Positions 47,088 to 57,700 of a stretch of 64,000 bases of DNA are shown here, piece after piece (position 1 is the stretch's first letter; each line of letters begins with the position of its first letter). The notes below the pieces were generated by a model. The model did no database searches and was not told the DNA's origin. It saw only the letters and a program-made list of their open reading frames with translations. The translations under genes were made by a program, and so were the position numbers. This DNA is from Neckera pumila (Eukaryota; Streptophyta; Bryopsida; Hypnales; Neckeraceae), in the NCBI GenBank assembly GCA_963969595.1, contig OZ018408.1:4709823-4773822 (forward strand), written 5' to 3'.

Positions 47088-48405
47088 TGGTGACGAACCT
47101 GCTTCAGACAATGCACGCAAGTAATTCCTGCTTTGAATGGATTCCTCACTCACACTAACGTCAAACGCACGCAAATTAATTCCTACTTAAAATATATTCG
47201 TCACTCACACTAACGTCCAATGCACACTATGTTTCCAAAACACAGCAGAAATTCCCAATCCACACGATAACCCTAGAGAAGCGCCAAAATCATAACCACA
47301 CACTCGATCATCCCTACAATTTGTTCTTGAAAGGCGCTAATAAAACCCTATATGCAAGCGCTTCTGTCGATCGTGCCCTCAAAACATCACCGCTTCCTTA
47401 CCTGTCCAGCTTCAAATCCTCCTACCTCTAAACACCAAAAAAATGCAAAAGAATTCCGCTCGGGAGACGGATCGGAACGGTGATGGCGGAGAATGCAGTA
47501 GAGTGTGTGCAGCAGAGTGTGTGCAGGTCGAAAGGCAATCCGCGAAATGGAGCGGGATTCGAAGCCCGTGCTCCAAACTTGACGAACGAAGAAATAAAAT
47601 TCTCGTTGGTTGGGCCACGAAATCAGGAGTTTCGTTTGTTGTACCAACGGATCTGGACGGAGTTCAAAGTTGGACGGTGACTGCTGGCCAGTTTGTTTGT
47701 TTTTGAGGTCATCAAAGGCTTGTGGGTTTGAAAGTAAAGCACTGTACCGAGTAGGGTCCAAAAAAAATTAGAATTTTTTTGTTGTGAAGGACACTCTTTT
47801 CAGCTGAATGTAGCTCCCTCAATTTGAACCGCGTTTCCACCAAACTAATTGCAATTTGTCAAGCCGTCAGTGGGGAATAATCCCCACCAATCAGTCATGG
47901 AAAAATGTCACAGATTAGAGAATATGATTAGATTCAGTGAAATGTGTTGCCACCAGTTTAGAAATCGATCTTGATTAGTGAATCCCTTGAGTCACGTGTG
48001 ATGCTTTTGTGGCAATTGTTCATTGCACTAACTTCATACTATTTGAAAGTCCAGAGAATGAAACATCAAAGTTCATTGCACTACAGCAAGCAACAATATG
48101 TGAGAAGTTTGCTTGCATAGAAGAAAATTGTTGTTGTTGACAACTCTTTTTGTTGTTATAAGATCACTTGATAGACTTTTGAGAAGTTAAATTGAGCACC
48201 ATGATGTATAGAATGTTGTATGCATCATGATGTATAGAATGTTTTATGCACCATGAAGGTGGGATGATATGCAAGGACATTGGAGTTGTCAAGAATGTTC
48301 TAAGTTTGACCATTTCCACAGTTTTGACAAATTAAAAGGCCATGGAAGTGTAGACCAAGTCCTTGAAAATCATTGTGTTAGGCATCGATAAATTTCTAAT
48401 TGTAA
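47088..48405. other. 5' region of the SAC gene and intergenic DNA
   Basis: It includes a short direct repeat of TCACTCACACTAACGTC (about 47147 and 47202). A 124-codon minus ORF at 47387-47761 and overlapping ORFs on the other strand show no known motif. This is probably the SAC promoter and leader. Confidence 0.4.
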
Positions 48406-49128
48406 CTAGCGGTTGACGCTTGCTATGCTACGCATTCATCATTAGAATTTTCAATTTTATTAGAATTTTTATGTATTAGAAAAAATGCAGAACAAAAATT
48501 TCAATAAATCTTCAAATAAAAATTAATAAAATCTTTGTATAATTTTGTTTATAAGTAAGCATATATTGAAATGTACAATAGAAATTTATTGAATGATGAA
48601 TGAAATATCTGCAATGGTGAATACTGTAAAAGATACACATTTATTGTAATGCATTCAAAAGTTGACTCAATTGTTACAAACAATGGCAACCCCAAAACTT
48701 GATGAATTGAAAAGAAAAATTTGTAAATTTCAAAAACTTCATGAACAACTTAATTGATGTGAAATCCAAAATTGCTTCAATTGAATAAATTTCTCAAATC
48801 ATTTGGTAGTAGCAATAGAATTTTGAAATCACAGAAGCTATAAAAGTGATATTACAAAGGTGATTGCAAACTACTATTCTATTTTTGTAATATATCATTG
48901 TGTGAAAATATTATTTTTATGTATGCATGATTGAAACTATTTTTACAAAATATTAAAATTAATTATTTCAAAGATTTATTGAAATCATTATTATGCATTC
49001 TATTCAAATATATCAAAATTTTACTAATATGTGATACAATGAATGCATAGCATAGCAAGCATGAGCCCCTATTATTAATGGTAGCATTTGTGATATTACA
49101 GAGGGAGTTCTGATTTTAGTAGTATGAT
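48406..49128. mobile_element. Dispersed 0.7 kb repeat with internal inverted repeats, copy 2
   Basis: Same orientation as, and close to, 3860-4575: GCTTGCTATGCTACGCATTC near the left, its complement near the right, and a shared tail ATTTGTGATATTACAGAGGG. No coding capacity. Divergence of a few per cent suggests both copies are fairly young. Confidence 0.65.
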
Positions 49129-49825
49129 TTCATGTGGTGTTAAGATGTTCTCGCGTTTTGTTATAGACAATAGTAGACAACCTTTATTAGAGATATCAAA
49201 CCACTCAAACATATGTTGTAATACAACATGGTCGTACCTACATGAGATGGGCTTCAAAAATTGCATTGTACACAAAAAAAGCCCTATCTTAACCTCTAAA
49301 GCAATGGGGTGTGGAGAAAACCATGTTACAAAAGCCACTTGGTAGCCTTGTGGTCCTTTAGGAGTTAATGTCAAGCATAAAGCATATAGCTTGCATTTAC
49401 CCGAGCTCATGAAAGTTGGACTTTTAAAGATTGGTGTAATATGATTTGATCAGATACCATTTGAAACTGGTAAGAATTCAAGGCAAATTAAAGTGTGGGA
49501 TTACAAATTGTCATCTTTCAAGTCTTGTTATCATTTGGGTAGAATATTTTCCTAAAATACTTTATTCATCACTCAAATATGGATTTAGAGGTTAATTCAT
49601 AATTATCCAAATGATGGAAACGTTATTTTTTTATATCTAAAAGTACAGAAATAAATCATTTTGGAAGCTTAACCTTGTAAGAATAGTGAAGCCACAGAGT
49701 GGTCAATGAATGATTTTCTAGATCATTGTAGAAATGTAGAAATGTTACACCAGCCTAATGTTGATTTAAAAAGCAGATCATTTTGAATGACTCTATTTTG
49801 ATCATAGGCTCGCATCTTTGCAAGG
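49129..49825. other. Intergenic, no gene seen
   Basis: Short ORFs on both strands (49096-49410) have no recognisable motif. No repeat match found elsewhere in the window. Confidence 0.4.
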
Positions 49826-50213
49826 TTAACCCCTCAAACTCCGAACGGACCAAATGTGTCCATGCCAAATCAAAAAAGAGCTGACCACGCGCTAGGGAGT
49901 CAGGAATGGTAGGGCTGCAATTACAATAGAGGAGGGTTGGTCATGAGGATCATAAATGGCCACTTGCCAGCGCACGTAATTTTACTGCTTTTCAGATTTA
50001 GGGCTCTGATTGAACACATGGCAAAAGCGGACATGGCAGTTTGGCCTCGGGTTCCAAAAAGTGACCGGCATTCAAGGGTCTCTAGCCATTGGGCTTTAGA
50101 TGCGTCCGGCTTTGAGGCGCTCGGGTACCACAAACAGGCGCTCTACGTCCGTTGTTGCTGTCGCGCAGAGCCGTGTTGTCATTGTCCTCGCTAGGATTGC
50201 TTGAGAGAAGGGA

Positions 50214-51153
50214 GTGGGGATGTGCGGTTTAGGAATCATTTTTTTTATTGTGCCCTTGTTTTGGCTCGCCTTGGTAGCAGGGAGGTGGTCTCCCACTCTC
50301 TTTGCTTATGACCCCCTACTCAAATTGCTGCAATTTAGGAAGAGGACAAGTGCATTGCACAATGGCACAACAACGACACAAGAGGTACAAGAGATGCAAC
50401 ACCTTCTCTACATTTGGGCAATTGCAGCAAGCAGGAGTCGTGACACTGCTCAGAGCGTGGTCAATTGTATGCATGAGTGGTACCTCTTTGAGAGAGAGGC
50501 GCCCAACTCACATTTGTGGTTGCAGTATCCATCTCACAAGCAGTGGAGGTTCTTATGTTACACACACATTGCTCGGTCTTTGGGATGGAAGGAGAGGGTT
50601 ATTGAAGGCGATTCCAGAGGCATTCCATTACCTGTGTACATGTTGATTTGCACTAAATTGTGGCCAACTAGGGCAAACCACCATGAAATCTTTAGGAAGG
50701 ACGAAGGTAGCAGAGCGATTGCAACAAAGACCTGTGGAGGGGCGGAGCAGAGTTATGCTAGCTTTGCCAGCACCGCGAGCAACCAGCATACCAATTCAAA
50801 CCAGCACGCCGCTGCCGCATCCTCAGCCGGGAGACGCAATACCAGTGGACTTGGTCTCACTGCCGGCAAATTTACGGGGGCCCACGATGTCTGATTTGGA
50901 CTTTGCCGATGGCCTTGTGATCCTGATAAGTCAGCCTGTTCTGAATCGCATGAAGGGACACCAAATAGGGCGACCGAGAGGGAGGAGAGGGGGATCTACT
51001 CAAAGAGGCAGAGCACAAGCAATTCAAGGATCTGAGGTGGGCGATAAATTGGGACGAATTAAAGGTGAGGAGCATAGCGCAAGTCGTGGCCGACCATGCA
51101 GTGGGGAACGACAAGGTCCAAGACTAGTAGCAGGATCTACTCGTCCTCCTTGA
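50214..51153 (+). pseudogene. Unrecognised reading frames within the piggyBac-like element
   Basis: Two overlapping plus-strand frames: 50214-50894 (226 codons, with WAIAASRSRDTAQSVVNCMH) and 50683-51153 (Gly/Arg/Pro-rich, with QIGRPRGRRGGSTQRG). I do not recognise either. The GC content is higher than in the surroundings. They may be the remains of a second element gene or of the N-terminal part of the transposase, split by frameshift. The Gly-Arg tract is compatible with nucleic-acid binding, but nothing more can be said. Confidence 0.3.
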
Positions 51154-51526
51154 GGGTGGATTCGGCCCACTAATACGCCCAATTCGTACTCTCCTCGAAC
51201 TTTGTGATTGAGGCCGCAGGCCAATTTGGTGGAGCCCATCGAAAGTTTGTCACTTCCATCTCATGGGCATACAACTCGGCTTGCACGTCTTAGACCAGGC
51301 CCAGATCTACTGGCAAGGTACAGAATCACAAAAAGCATCCTCCACACTACTAGAAAACTACGTCCAGAACAACAGAAAATCAACTGATTTCTGTTGTTTT
51401 GTACACTGGAATGTCCATTTTCACTGATTTTTGAATTTTTTGTTAATGCAAACAAAACAGCTTCCAATTTTCTGTTGATTTGAATAGTGCATTGACCAAA
51501 TCAACAACTTTTTGTCGAATTTTAAT

Positions 51527-51598
51527 CTTTTTGGAATCTTTTGGAATCTTTTGGAATCTTTTGGAATCTTTTTGGAATCTTTTGGAATCTTTCAAAAT
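51527..51598. repeat. Tandem repeat of TTTTGGAATC
   Basis: Six copies of a 10-12 base unit, TTTTGGAATC(T). It gives the artificial KDSKRFQ repeats of the antisense ORF. Confidence 0.85.
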
Positions 51599-51723
51599 GT
51601 TTTTGACACCAAAATTTTGTGCCTTGGGCAATTCAAAGTTCAACACCAAAATTAGAATTTTAAGTATAACGAATTTTATTTTTCTGACTTAATCATTCAA
51701 AAATTCAATGTTTTTTCAATTCA

Positions 51724-52067
51724 GTAGACTTTGGCGGCCATTTTGGCATAGCAAAACAACTTTTTCAAAAAAACTTTCAACTAAGAAAATTTGGGAAATC
51801 AAACTAACTTTCACCTCCAAAAATCCGTTTGCAATTTGAAGTCTCCAATCAAAAGTTATGGACAGAATTCAGAGAGGATGTTCGAAACATTTTTTTGGAT
51901 ATTTTCGAACATCCTCTTTGATTTTTGTCCATAACTTTTGATTGGAGACTTCAAATTGCAAACGGATTTTTGGAGGTGAAATTTAGTTTGATTTCCCAAA
52001 TTTTCTTAGTTGAAATTTTCTTGAAAAAAGTTGTTTTCCTATGTCCAAATGGCCTCTAAAGTCTGCT
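51724..52067. repeat. Long inverted repeat (foldback), arms about 165 bases
   Basis: The arms 51724-51890 and 51897-52067 are complementary with few mismatches (for example CAAACGGATTTTTGGAGGTG against its complement). If transcribed it would form a long hairpin RNA, a possible substrate for plant Dicer-like enzymes; that role is inference. Confidence 0.85.
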
Positions 52068-52127
52068 GGTTTTACAAAGAAAATAAAAACTAATGCAAAA
52101 ACTCTATAATTAAATTTCTACTCATGC

Positions 52128-52374
52128 ATGATGCACTTGGTAATGGCCATGGTTCAATGGCTAAGAACCTTGGACCTCAACCATGAGGTCCAAGGTTCGA
52201 AGCCCCATGGCTTCACCTGCCCACGTGGCGGGCTGCCTAGGTGGCCTGCCCGCGTGGCGGGCGACCTAGGTGGCCTGCCCGCGTGGCGAGCGACCACGTA
52301 TCAGGCTGCCCGGATTTTTCGGGCAGCTTAAAAAATTAAATTTTATATTTAAAAAAAAAAAAAAAAAAAAAAAA
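52128..52374 (+). mobile_element. tRNA-derived SINE with poly(A) tail
   Basis: Box A-like TGGTTCAATGG (about 52149) and box B GGTTCGAAGCC (52194-52204) sit 44 bases apart, as in an internal polymerase III promoter. Between them is an 11-base-pair stem, CCTTGGACCTC/GAGGTCCAAGG. A GC-rich body with GTGGC(G/C)GGC repeats follows, then an unbroken run of 24 A at 52351-52374. Possible target duplication CACTTGG / CACTTTGG. The long A run suggests a young insertion. Confidence 0.7.
52215..52300. repeat. GC-rich minisatellite in the SINE body
   Basis: Nearly three copies of a roughly 32-base unit built on CTAGGTGGCCTGCCCGCGTGG. Much richer in CpG than the surroundings. Confidence 0.7.
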
Positions 52375-52522
52375 CACTTTGGAAAAATGTCCGAAACAAC
52401 AGAATTTGGACAACAGATTTCAGTGTAATTTTGTCCAGTACAACGCGACCGAAACGACTGAATGGACAACGCTTTTCTGTTGAAAATCTATTGTTGTGGA
52501 CGTAGTTTTTCTAGTAGTGCCA

Positions 52523-53600
52523 CGAGAAACTCTCCTTACATCACCGAGTGTGCTTCAGCCATTGGGAGACGTTGCACAGGCATTGAGGACCACTGCAGCG
52601 GGGCAAAGAGCTAAGGCGCCTGGGTAATTTGCAGGACGCGTTTGATAAAGTTGCACGCATTGAAGACTGGATGACAGATCTTGTTGTTGTGGAAAATCCA
52701 GTCGGGTCGGGGTGGAATGGCATTCACAATGCTAGTGGCAGCAATGGCCTAGCGCCTATGGAGCACATGGGGTCGATATCAATTTTCAAGGATACACTGC
52801 CATGTCAAGTCAATGGTCCTAACAATAGACAGGGCATAATATTGCCTGATGGGGTGTGGGTTCGGTTGCAGACTTTGGGATACATGTCGACCCAATGGAG
52901 AGGACTTGACGCATTTTTCGGAGAGCCAGAGCTTGTAGTATAGGAAGCAGACGTCCAGTACTTTGGAATTAAATTTGGAGGTCCGATTGGGTACCACCTT
53001 GTTAGAGAGACAGAGTGCTTTTGCTTAGATTGGCGGAGGTGGCCCACCAATCATATCGAGATTCCGCCACCAAACACCTATACACCTTTGGAGTCGGCCC
53101 CGCATGGTGATAGTATTGGGCCCCTCCATGCCTAATTGCAGTCCCCGCGCACCCCGGACTCTGTCTCCGAAGGGGACACAATGATACATGTTGACGACAT
53201 TCCAGCATGTACACCACCAAGAGCTGGTCGCAGCGCGGTCACTGCCATTGATTGCTCAGAGTATCAAGGACTTTACCACTACGATGGATGGACATCAGAT
53301 TTGCAGGACGCGTTGTGAATGGTGGAGTATCGCGACTTCATAGGTAATTTGTTTGACGATAACAATTTTGATTAGAAAATTTTGAGTGTTTGCAAAGAGC
53401 CTATGCAAGGCGAGATGGATTTAGATCTTCAGACGTATGAAGAGTTCACATACATAGATCAAGATCACAATGTTGCTCTAGAGCAAACACGTATGCAGTA
53501 TGGCGACACGGAGTGGGGCCAAAACAGTGAAGTCCTACTTGGGAATCCGGCAGTTTTCACGAGTCCGTGTCCTGGGCCAATCTAGCGCTTCAGGAGGAAC
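52523..53600 (+). pseudogene. Broken sequence upstream of the piggyBac transposase core
   Basis: Continuation of the region before the nested CACTA element. Fragments of open frame alternate with stops (for example 52629-52943 and 53382-53585, the latter acidic). This is probably the variable N-terminal part of the transposase, but I cannot align it to a family. Confidence 0.35.
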
Positions 53601-55073
53601 AAACGGCCTCCTCTGTATTTCTTTGAACTGTAATGGGATACCCCAACACTTGGACTACTCGTGGCGCAGACAAATCTTTATGCGCGGCAACAGTACATGG
53701 TGGTGAACGACCACCGGAGGCAAGGAAAACCACCTGGCATCAATAGTGGCCCCAGGTGGCGAGATACCAACATTCAAGAGATTTGAGCGTTTCTTGGGAT
53801 TGTCATCTTCATGGGGATGAAGTTATCTCCTTCCATACAGCATTATTGGAAGCAAAATCCATTTTAGAAGTATAGACTAATCCCGCACGTCATGAGTAGA
53901 GACAGATTCAAGTATCTATTTTGATGTCTACACTGTGTAGATAACTTGAGCCTGTGCTGGGACAAGGAGGCTGCCCAGTATGACAAGATTGGGAAAGTTC
54001 GGTGGGTGGTGGACCATTTTGTGAAGCAGTCAAAGGAATTATTCAATTGCGAGAAACTCTTGACATGTGACGAGATTATGATTGCTTATCGCGGCCAACT
54101 CTCTCCCATTCGTCAGTACATACCGGCGAAACCCACTCGGTATGGCATCAAAGTGTGGGCAGCAGTGTCGGATCCAAGTATCCAAGTAGATACATCTACC
54201 ACATTATTCCAGACCTAGGGAAGACAGGAGGAGAAGTGGAATTGGACCAGGGTGAGAAAGTTGTTCACGCATTGACAGTTGGATTGGAGCATAGGTCGCA
54301 CACAGTGGTGTGTGACAATTTTTTTACTTCACCTCAGCTATTCCACGGTCTCTTAGAGCATGGAATCTTTGCCACGGGGACTATCAAAGGTAATCGTGTG
54401 GGATTCCCCACATGCTTGATGGGAATGAAGAGAGGGCAACATCCGAGGGCAACACTATTCTGGCAGATGCACAAGTCTAGAAAAATGGCAGCTACAACTT
54501 GGATAGATTCGAAGCCTATCTCATTTCTCAGCACTAGTGCTAACCCGCTTGGCGAAGCAAGTGTATTCCGATGGCTTGAAGGCATTCAGAAGGAGACTGC
54601 GACGACCCCACAACAAGCCAAATACCAGGTTCACATGAAGGCATTGACCTGATCAACTAGATGAGGAGGGATAATACCGTTCAATTTCACTCTCAAAAAT
54701 GGTAGCACAAGCTGTTCTATTTCATCCTCAATTCTTCGCTTCAAAATGCTTGGGTCTTGTATCGGGACGACAGGGCCCGTCGAAGAGAGAAGCTGGTCGG
54801 AGGTCGGCTTAGCTTCTACATGAGCGTGGCGAAGTCCCTTATAGAACCGGCACTCACACCCCCGCAGACCTGCAGCCCCCATAATCTATATACACCCTGA
54901 CGCCTTTCACTATACGGTGAAGCATCCCGTTGGTCTAAGGAAGCGGTGCCGTGTCTGCAAGAAGAAGTAAAGGCGCGTCTGTAAAGCTTGCCAGTGGCTG
55001 CCATGTTGTGATGAGCCATGCTTTGGCAAGTTATATAGCCAGAAGAAGTGGGCGTTGCGTTTGTCACAGTGAG
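53601..55073 (+). pseudogene. piggyBac-type transposase (DDE_Tnp_1_7), decayed
   Basis: One frame from 53601 reads PPLYFFEL, TNLYARQQYMVV and FLGIVIFMGMKLSPSIQHYW, then MSRDRFKYLF, a stop and CLHCVDN. TCDEIMIAYRG (near 54070) holds the first catalytic Asp and YIPAKPTRYGIKVWA follows. After a frameshift near 54190, VVCDNFFTS (54310) holds the second Asp, and after another, GIDLIN (54640) the third. KW.HKLFYFILNSSLQNAW follows, and a Cys-rich end RCRVCKKK...CKACQWLPCC (54940-55050), the usual C-terminal zinc module. There are at least four in-frame stops; the one before CLHC fits CGA-to-TGA decay. All three Asp codons survive, but no product is possible. Confidence 0.88.
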
Positions 55074-56182
55074 CTGACTAACAGTGGTTGATCATTTTTT
55101 GTAGACTCGTTGCTGCAAACGTGCTTCATGTCTCCGGGTTTAGCCTCAAGGAACAAAGGACACGCTATTCGGGGAAGGCATTCAACAAAGCGCAAGTAGC
55201 CAAAGAATGACAGCGAAGTCGAGCTGTTGCATAGCAGTGTCGGACCAACCTCATGCGGTTCTCCCGCTTGACTGTCGTACAAACAATATTGTGAAAAGTT
55301 GTAGTGCTTTGCAAAGGCGGAACATGATTTTTTTTTTGCTAGTTTTTTTATGTCTGTAGATCCAACAAGGGTACTATTGTGCATGCTTGTTTTTCCAAAT
55401 GTGCTTCTCTTTGGCTTCCTATAGTTGCTTAGGCTTTGGGGTTTGTGTGGAAGGCATGTTCTTGCTGTAGCGGCATGTCATAGGTTTGGCCCCCGTTTTC
55501 ATCTGAAGGAGTCCTGTGTAGACATTGTAATGAATTTTACAACACTTTGAATTCTGAAGTTTTTGATTGCTTACTAAGCTTGTTCTAGTTGCTCACACGA
55601 CATGCTTGAGGAATTGTGGCTTTATATCACTTGCAACTTCATGTTGTGTGCTTTCTTTTACAGTCGTGCTTGTTTTCACGGTTCCATGTCTAGTTGTGCC
55701 ATCCTGTCGCTCCTGCACGTAGACCAATGTTGCCGGTCGATTCAGGGAGCCAAGTAGGTCACCGCCGGTAGGTGTTGTCTCAATAGCTCCCCCATCCGTA
55801 GAGTGCAGGACACGCCAACGTCAATTCACGAGGTCGTTCCTCAAAAAAAATTGTGACGTAGGACATAAGCTTTGTCTGCAACCGCCCTCCAAGTTTGGTT
55901 GCATTCCGTCGAGTCTAGCGCTTGCCACAAATTTTGAAGCCTTTGCAAGCACCGTCAGAAGCAGCACGGACTCACATTTTTCTTTTGATTGCGGGCAAAT
56001 TGTTGAAAATCGAACCACCAAGAACTCAATTGGAGCACAGAATCTGGTCTTCCTACAAAGCAATCTCCAATCTATGCGGTCACACTTGCCCAATTCCACC
56101 CAAAAATCACACCGCAACCCACTTTCTATACAGACCTCGCAGAGTATAGACGGCAATGCATCGGACCCTGGGCTTTGAGGGA
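55074..56182. other. 3' part of the piggyBac-like element, no gene seen
   Basis: No conserved frame between the Cys-rich end and the right terminus. ORFs at 55064-55384 and 55821-56156 (minus) are not recognisable. Confidence 0.45.
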
Positions 56183-56186
56183 TTAA

Positions 56187-56818
56187 AGAAGATAAATATT
56201 GGATTCAATATAAAGAATTAGTGATCATGTTTTTTGCACTTTTTTAACAATATTATTAATTTAAGCTTTTGAAGCTGAAGATATAATTTTCAAAAACATT
56301 GTAATCCACAGAGTTGCATGGAAACTATTACTAGTGAAATTAAATTGGGTAAATTTTTGTCAATTTCTTATTTGAATTTGTTTGTGGCTACTTCAATACT
56401 AGGAAATACAAGGGATCAAAAAGTGAATGAAATCGTCAAAACTATCTCCGAAATATTTGAATTTTTTCCAAATTTAGGATAAAGTTTATATATTTCATAT
56501 ACTTTGAATATATATGAAAAAATATATAAATGATGGATGTATGAACAAAAGTGGATGATTTTTTTGACTTGCCTACACTCGTACGTTCTATGTAGGGAAA
56601 CAAAATCATTAACTACAAAATTTATATGCATAAGTGAAGCGCACGAAGATTTCAAAAAAGCGAAGTATTTTTAAAAACTTTGGGGTATTCAACTTTTCAA
56701 AAAAAAAATTCTAATGAATAGTAATGCATACGGTCAGTGCACTTGGCCAAGTGCAAAAATGTCTAATTCTGTGTTCTACACTCGTACGTTCTATGTAAGG
56801 AAACAAAACCATTAACTA
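56187..56818. repeat. AT-rich intergenic with a 50-base direct repeat
   Basis: The block CTACACTCGTACGTTCTATG plus the following GGAAACAAAA.CATTAACTACA occurs at about 56573-56620 and again at 56776-56820. The second copy abuts the pogo-like MITE. No gene. Confidence 0.6.
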
Positions 56819-57131
56819 CAATAGAACCTCTTTAAGTAATCAGTTTAGGACCACCTGACAAGATTGCTTTAGAGAGGTTCATTACTTTAGAGAGGGGTTT
56901 GCACTACACACGAAATGTCCGCAAGGAGCACATGTGCCACATTTTTAGGAAAAGGAGCTTGTTCAAAAGAATAATTTATCTTTTTTGACAAGGTCACGGT
57001 CCACCACAACTCCTTGACAAGCTCTCATTAGTGCTCTCATTTATTTCATTCCCAAAGCCAGGACTGCCTGGCCCTATTCATTTATAAAGGTTTATTAGCT
57101 TTGAGAGGAACAACTTTGGGAGGTTCTACTG
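56819..57131. mobile_element. pogo-like MITE, 313 bases
   Basis: Ends CAATAGAACCTCTTTAAGTA and, from the right, CAGTAGAACCTCCCAAAGTT, inverted. TA dinucleotides flank both sides. The CAGT(A)GAACCTC terminus is typical of Tc1/mariner-pogo elements. Non-coding. Confidence 0.8.
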
Positions 57132-57700
57132 TACCACCGTAGAAACGGACGGATGAGAATCAGATGAAAAACAGCCCCATCATCATCACAGTGGGGTCCA
57201 CCCATCATCACTCATACATTCATTCATCCATCCTCTTTCATTCATCCATCCCCAGGAGACCGCACGACAGCAAAGCATCCCAACTTGGACTGAGCACTCC
57301 CGACTTCCCAGACTCTGGGTCTCTCATTCTTCACCATCGCCACAGCATTCCGATCTCTGACCTTCGCCATAGCCCCTTCCTTGCAATCCCAAGTATCACC
57401 GTCCAACTCGTAGAATTCTCTGCAAGCTGCACAGCAAACAACTACCGATCTCACCTGCTGGCATGGAGTGTCGCAGAGGCTTGAGTATGACGTTGGAGAG
57501 AATCTAGTCTTGCTTGTAAGGCAGATCAGTTCAACTTGCTAGGGTGTGCGCGTGGCGATCACGATGGAGTGGAAGAAGAAGAGTAACCGTGTGGTAACAC
57601 TCTGACACTTACTTGCTCCCTGGGAGGGACGGAGCTTTGAGGGAGAGAAAGAGAGAGAGAGGGAGGAAGCGAAATCGTGAGGGCGTGAGGAATCGAAGCT
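57132..57700 (+). promoter_or_regulatory. Promoter and leader of the deSI gene
   Basis: It contains a GA-rich tract (about 57640-57665) just before the start codon, of a kind common in plant 5' leaders. I cannot identify a TATA box with confidence. ORFs here are short and unsupported. Confidence 0.4.

Larger units (their letters stand above)
51345..52519. mobile_element. Non-autonomous CACTA element nested in piggyBac
   Basis: The left end is CACTACTAGAAAACTACGTCC and the right end is its inverse complement ending TAGTAGTG. Target duplication CCA at 51342-51344 and 52520-52522. The interior has no transposase; it holds a long hairpin, short tandem repeats and a SINE. Insertion is later than the piggyBac element it interrupts. 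Confidence 0.9.
49830..56182. mobile_element. piggyBac-like DNA transposon, decayed, 6.35 kb
   Basis: TTAA on both sides (49826-49829 and 56183-56186). Inverted ends: left CCCCTCAAACTCCGAACGG; right, read inward, TCCCTCAAAGCCCAGGG. TTAA duplication and termini starting with C/T-CC are the piggyBac hallmarks, and a decayed piggyBac transposase lies inside. About 1.18 kb of the length is a nested CACTA insertion. No intact transposase, so it cannot move itself. Confidence 0.8.

Noticed and set aside
47560..47580. Box-B-like GGCTTCGAATCCC on the minus strand
   Set aside because: It has an extra base compared with the consensus and no matching box A; likely chance.
47387..47761. 124-codon minus-strand ORF upstream of the SAC gene
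   Set aside because: Unknown sequence overlapping open frames on the other strand, in the likely promoter and leader. No motif or splice context supports it.
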